DNA of 64,000 nt from Bradyrhizobium sp. 200 (GTDB lineage Bacteria > Pseudomonadota > Alphaproteobacteria > Rhizobiales > Xanthobacteraceae), in NCBI RefSeq assembly GCF_023100945.1, contig NZ_CP064689.1, positions 5,686,001-5,750,000 on the forward strand. Reading direction: 5' to 3'. The notes beneath the pieces were generated by a model. It saw nothing but the letters and a program-made list of their open reading frames with translations. It made no database searches and was not told where the DNA came from. Positions 62,233 to 64,000 of this stretch are shown piece by piece. Within the stretch, counting starts at the first letter, position 1, and each line of letters starts with the position of its first letter. The translations under genes were made by a program, and so were the position numbers.

Positions 62233-64000
62233 TTATGCCGCGCGCACCGAATTCAGGAACTTGCCGACCTCGAGCTTGAGGCGGCTTGAATCCGACGACA
62301 GCGACTGGGCCGAGGAGAGCACCTGCGAAGAGGCCGAGCCGGTCTCGCCGGCGCCGCGCTGCACGTCGGTGATGTTGGCGGAAACCTGCTGGGTGCCCCG
62401 GGCCGCCTGCTGCACGTTGCGGGAGATTTCCTGGGTTGCGGCACCCTGCTCTTCCACGGCGGATGCAATGGTCGAGGAGATCTCCGACAGCTTCTCGATG
62501 GTGGTGCTGATCGCCTGGATCGCACCGACCGATTCCTCGGTTGCGGCCTGGATGCCGGTGATCTGCTGGCCGATCTCGCCGGTCGCCTTCGACGTCTGTT
62601 CCGCCAGCGCCTTCACTTCGGAAGCCACGACGGCGAAACCGCGGCCGGCATCGCCGGCGCGGGCCGCCTCGATGGTGGCGTTGAGCGCCAGCAGATTGGT
62701 CTGTTCGGCGATGGTGTTGATGAGTTCGACCACCGCGCCGATGCGGGCGGCTGCCTTCGCCAATTCGCCGACCCGGCCATTGGTGGTGCGGGCCTGATCG
62801 ACGGCCTCATTGGCCATCCGCGCCGATTCCTGGACCTGACGACCGATTTCGGTGATGGACGAGGCCATCTCCTCGGTAGAGGAGGCAACGGACTGCACAT
62901 TGGTGGAAGCTTCCTCGGAAGCCGCGGCCACCATCGTGGTCAACTCCTGGGCGCGTTCGGCGGTCGCCGTCAGCGTGCCGGCGGCGGCTTCGAGTTCGGT
63001 CGAAGCCGACGATACGGTCTCCACGATCTCGCCGACCGCACCTTCGAAATCGTCGGCGAGCTTGATCATTTCTCGCTTCCGCCGCTGCGCTGCGACCTGG
63101 TCCTGCTGGACCTTGGCCTCGGCTTCCTCGCGTGCCTTGTGCTCGGCGTTCTCGCGAATGACGGTCACCGTCTTGGCGAGGTCGCCGATTTCGTCGCCGC
63201 GGGAAGCGCCGGGAATCTCGACATCGAGATTGCCGCCGGCCATCTCGCCCAGCGCGCCGTTCAGGCGCGTCATCGGACGAGCGACCCCGAGGAAGGAGAA
63301 CACCACCGAGGCAATCAGCGACGCAACGACGACGATCGCCATGATCAGGTTGATCTGGTTGGCGCGCTCGGTATCGGCCATCACCGCGTCCTTGGAAATC
63401 TTCGCATCCTTCTGCGCACCCTCGACCGTCTCCTCCATCAGGTGAGCGACGTCAGCGGCGGCCTTGACGGTGCGGGTGGCGATGATTTCGCTCTTCGACT
63501 GCTCGGTCCTGACGGCCTCCTCATTGGCGGCCAGGAAGCGCTTCACGATCGAGGAAAGATTGCTGACCACGACCAGCAAATCCCGGTCATCGGCTTCGCC
63601 ACGCAGCTTGTTGAAGACATCCTTGAGCGAGGCCTCGGTCTTGGCCATCTCCGTGACCAGGTTGGCATCGCCGGTAGCGCCGAGCTTCCAGGCATTCGCC
63701 CGCAGAGCGTTCACCTTGCCGTCGGCTTGAAACAGCAAACGCTCGATCTCCAGGCGGTTGTCCAGCTTTTGCATGGCCGGCAACTTCATCTGAGTATCGA
63801 TCGACTTGTTCCATTCTTCGGAAATGACCGAGCGCTTCTCGATCTGAGCCAGCAGCGTCGTCTGCGCCTTCGCAAGATCTTCCACCGCCGCGGCAAAGCC
63901 TTCCATCAAAGCCTTGGTCTTCTGGAGCTGTTCCTTGGCTTCCGGCCGCTGAGCTATTCCCAGCGCCGCCTCCAGCTCCTTTGCCGCGCTCGCCTTGTGG
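62233..64000 (-). CDS. Methyl-accepting chemotaxis protein, 5' end beyond right edge
   Basis: The frame enters from the right edge (first complete codon 63997-63999, reading [10 protein letters not shown]) and runs 588 codons to the stop. The visible periplasmic part is a Lys/Glu/Ala-rich helical bundle, then TM2 [21 protein letters not shown] (near 63350-63285), HAMP, and a signalling domain ending KFLNSVRAA. The cytoplasmic half is close to identical to those of the two receptors downstream. The N-terminal TM1 and start lie outside. An internal TTG at 63909 is not a start. Confidence 0.92.
   Translation of the reverse strand, partial: HKASAAKELEAALGIAQRPEAKEQLQKTKALMEGFAAAVEDLAKAQTTLLAQIEKRSVISEEWNKSIDTQMKLPAMQKLDNRLEIERLLFQADGKVNALRANAWKLGATGDANLVTEMAKTEASLKDVFNKLRGEADDRDLLVVVSNLSSIVKRFLAANEEAVRTEQSKSEIIATRTVKAAADVAHLMEETVEGAQKDAKISKDAVMADTERANQINLIMAIVVVASLIASVVFSFLGVARPMTRLNGALGEMAGGNLDVEIPGASRGDEIGDLAKTVTVIRENAEHKAREEAEAKVQQDQVAAQRRKREMIKLADDFEGAVGEIVETVSSASTELEAAAGTLTATAERAQELTTMVAAASEEASTNVQSVASSTEEMASSITEIGRQVQESARMANEAVDQARTTNGRVGELAKAAARIGAVVELINTIAEQTNLLALNATIEAARAGDAGRGFAVVASEVKALAEQTSKATGEIGQQITGIQAATEESVGAIQAISTTIEKLSEISSTIASAVEEQGAATQEISRNVQQAARGTQQVSANITDVQRGAGETGSASSQVLSSAQSLSSDSSRLKLEVGKFLNSVRAA

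Noticed and set aside
60396..62279. Open frame of 627 codons on the plus strand opposite chemoreceptor 2
   Set aside because: Shadow of the receptor gene; the repetitive coil gives long antisense frames.
1..64000. tRNA, rRNA, insertion sequence, integrase or attachment site
   Set aside because: I looked for cloverleaf-like segments, transposase motifs and flanking direct repeats and found none I could support by eye.

Overview
The window reads as chromosomal DNA of a high-GC alphaproteobacterium of the Bradyrhizobium/Rhodopseudomonas kind. This rests on overall protein character, GC-rich third positions, many paralogous CoA-linked catabolic genes, and many palindromic intergenic repeats. I see no insertion sequence, integrase, tRNA, rRNA or CRISPR array, so it looks like a resident catabolic and stress region rather than an island. 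Family calls are from memory of the families; no search was run.

Layout. 1-568: 5' end of a transglutaminase-like protein leaving the left edge. 809-4345: a three-gene minus-strand operon (Ldh-type dehydrogenase, HpcH/HpaI aldolase, UxaA-type dehydratase) preceded by strong dyads. 4547-11614: hpaR and a divergent homoprotocatechuate meta-cleavage operon (hpaH, hpaF, hpaE, hpaD, hpaG, a TPP enzyme), with a TTAACATGTTAA operator in the divergent gap. 11611-16624: MFS transporter, alkB with a second 2OG-Fe(II) oxygenase, DUF2848 protein with an amidase. 16825-20811: DUF35/thiolase pair, SDR, Tat-exported SMP-30 lactonase. 20938-23721: ppc. 23861-34805: dense acyl-CoA block (two CoA ligases, three crotonases, two SDRs, one acyl-CoA dehydrogenase, and a DUF6285 plus APH-kinase pair). 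35123-44022: htpX, exported amidase, CadC-like regulator with TPRs, VOC protein, M20 hydrolase, an ACAD10/11-type dehydrogenase, flavin reductase. 44107-52202: alpha/beta hydrolase, YghU-type GST, class V PLP enzyme, Baeyer-Villiger monooxygenase, nitronate monooxygenase-like protein, Cys-less thiolase. 52356-56724: RND pump. 56897-64000: three chemoreceptors and an AraC regulator.

How the genes work together. HpaD opens the homoprotocatechuate ring, HpaE oxidises the semialdehyde, HpaG and HpaF decarboxylate and isomerise, HpaH hydrates, and an HpaI-type aldolase (possibly the one at 2429) would release pyruvate and succinate semialdehyde. The acyl-CoA block supplies activation, dehydrogenation, hydration/isomerisation and reduction for unusual acids. 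Its DUF6285/APH-kinase pair together with the ACAD10/11-type dehydrogenase at 41987 resembles the 4-hydroxyacyl-CoA phosphorylation route of the lva (levulinate) system, here split over about 10 kb. The chemoreceptors would link motility to such compounds.

The most striking non-coding signal is a set of 20 palindromic elements of about eight families. They sit in seven of eight convergent gaps and many tandem gaps but in none of the eight divergent gaps.
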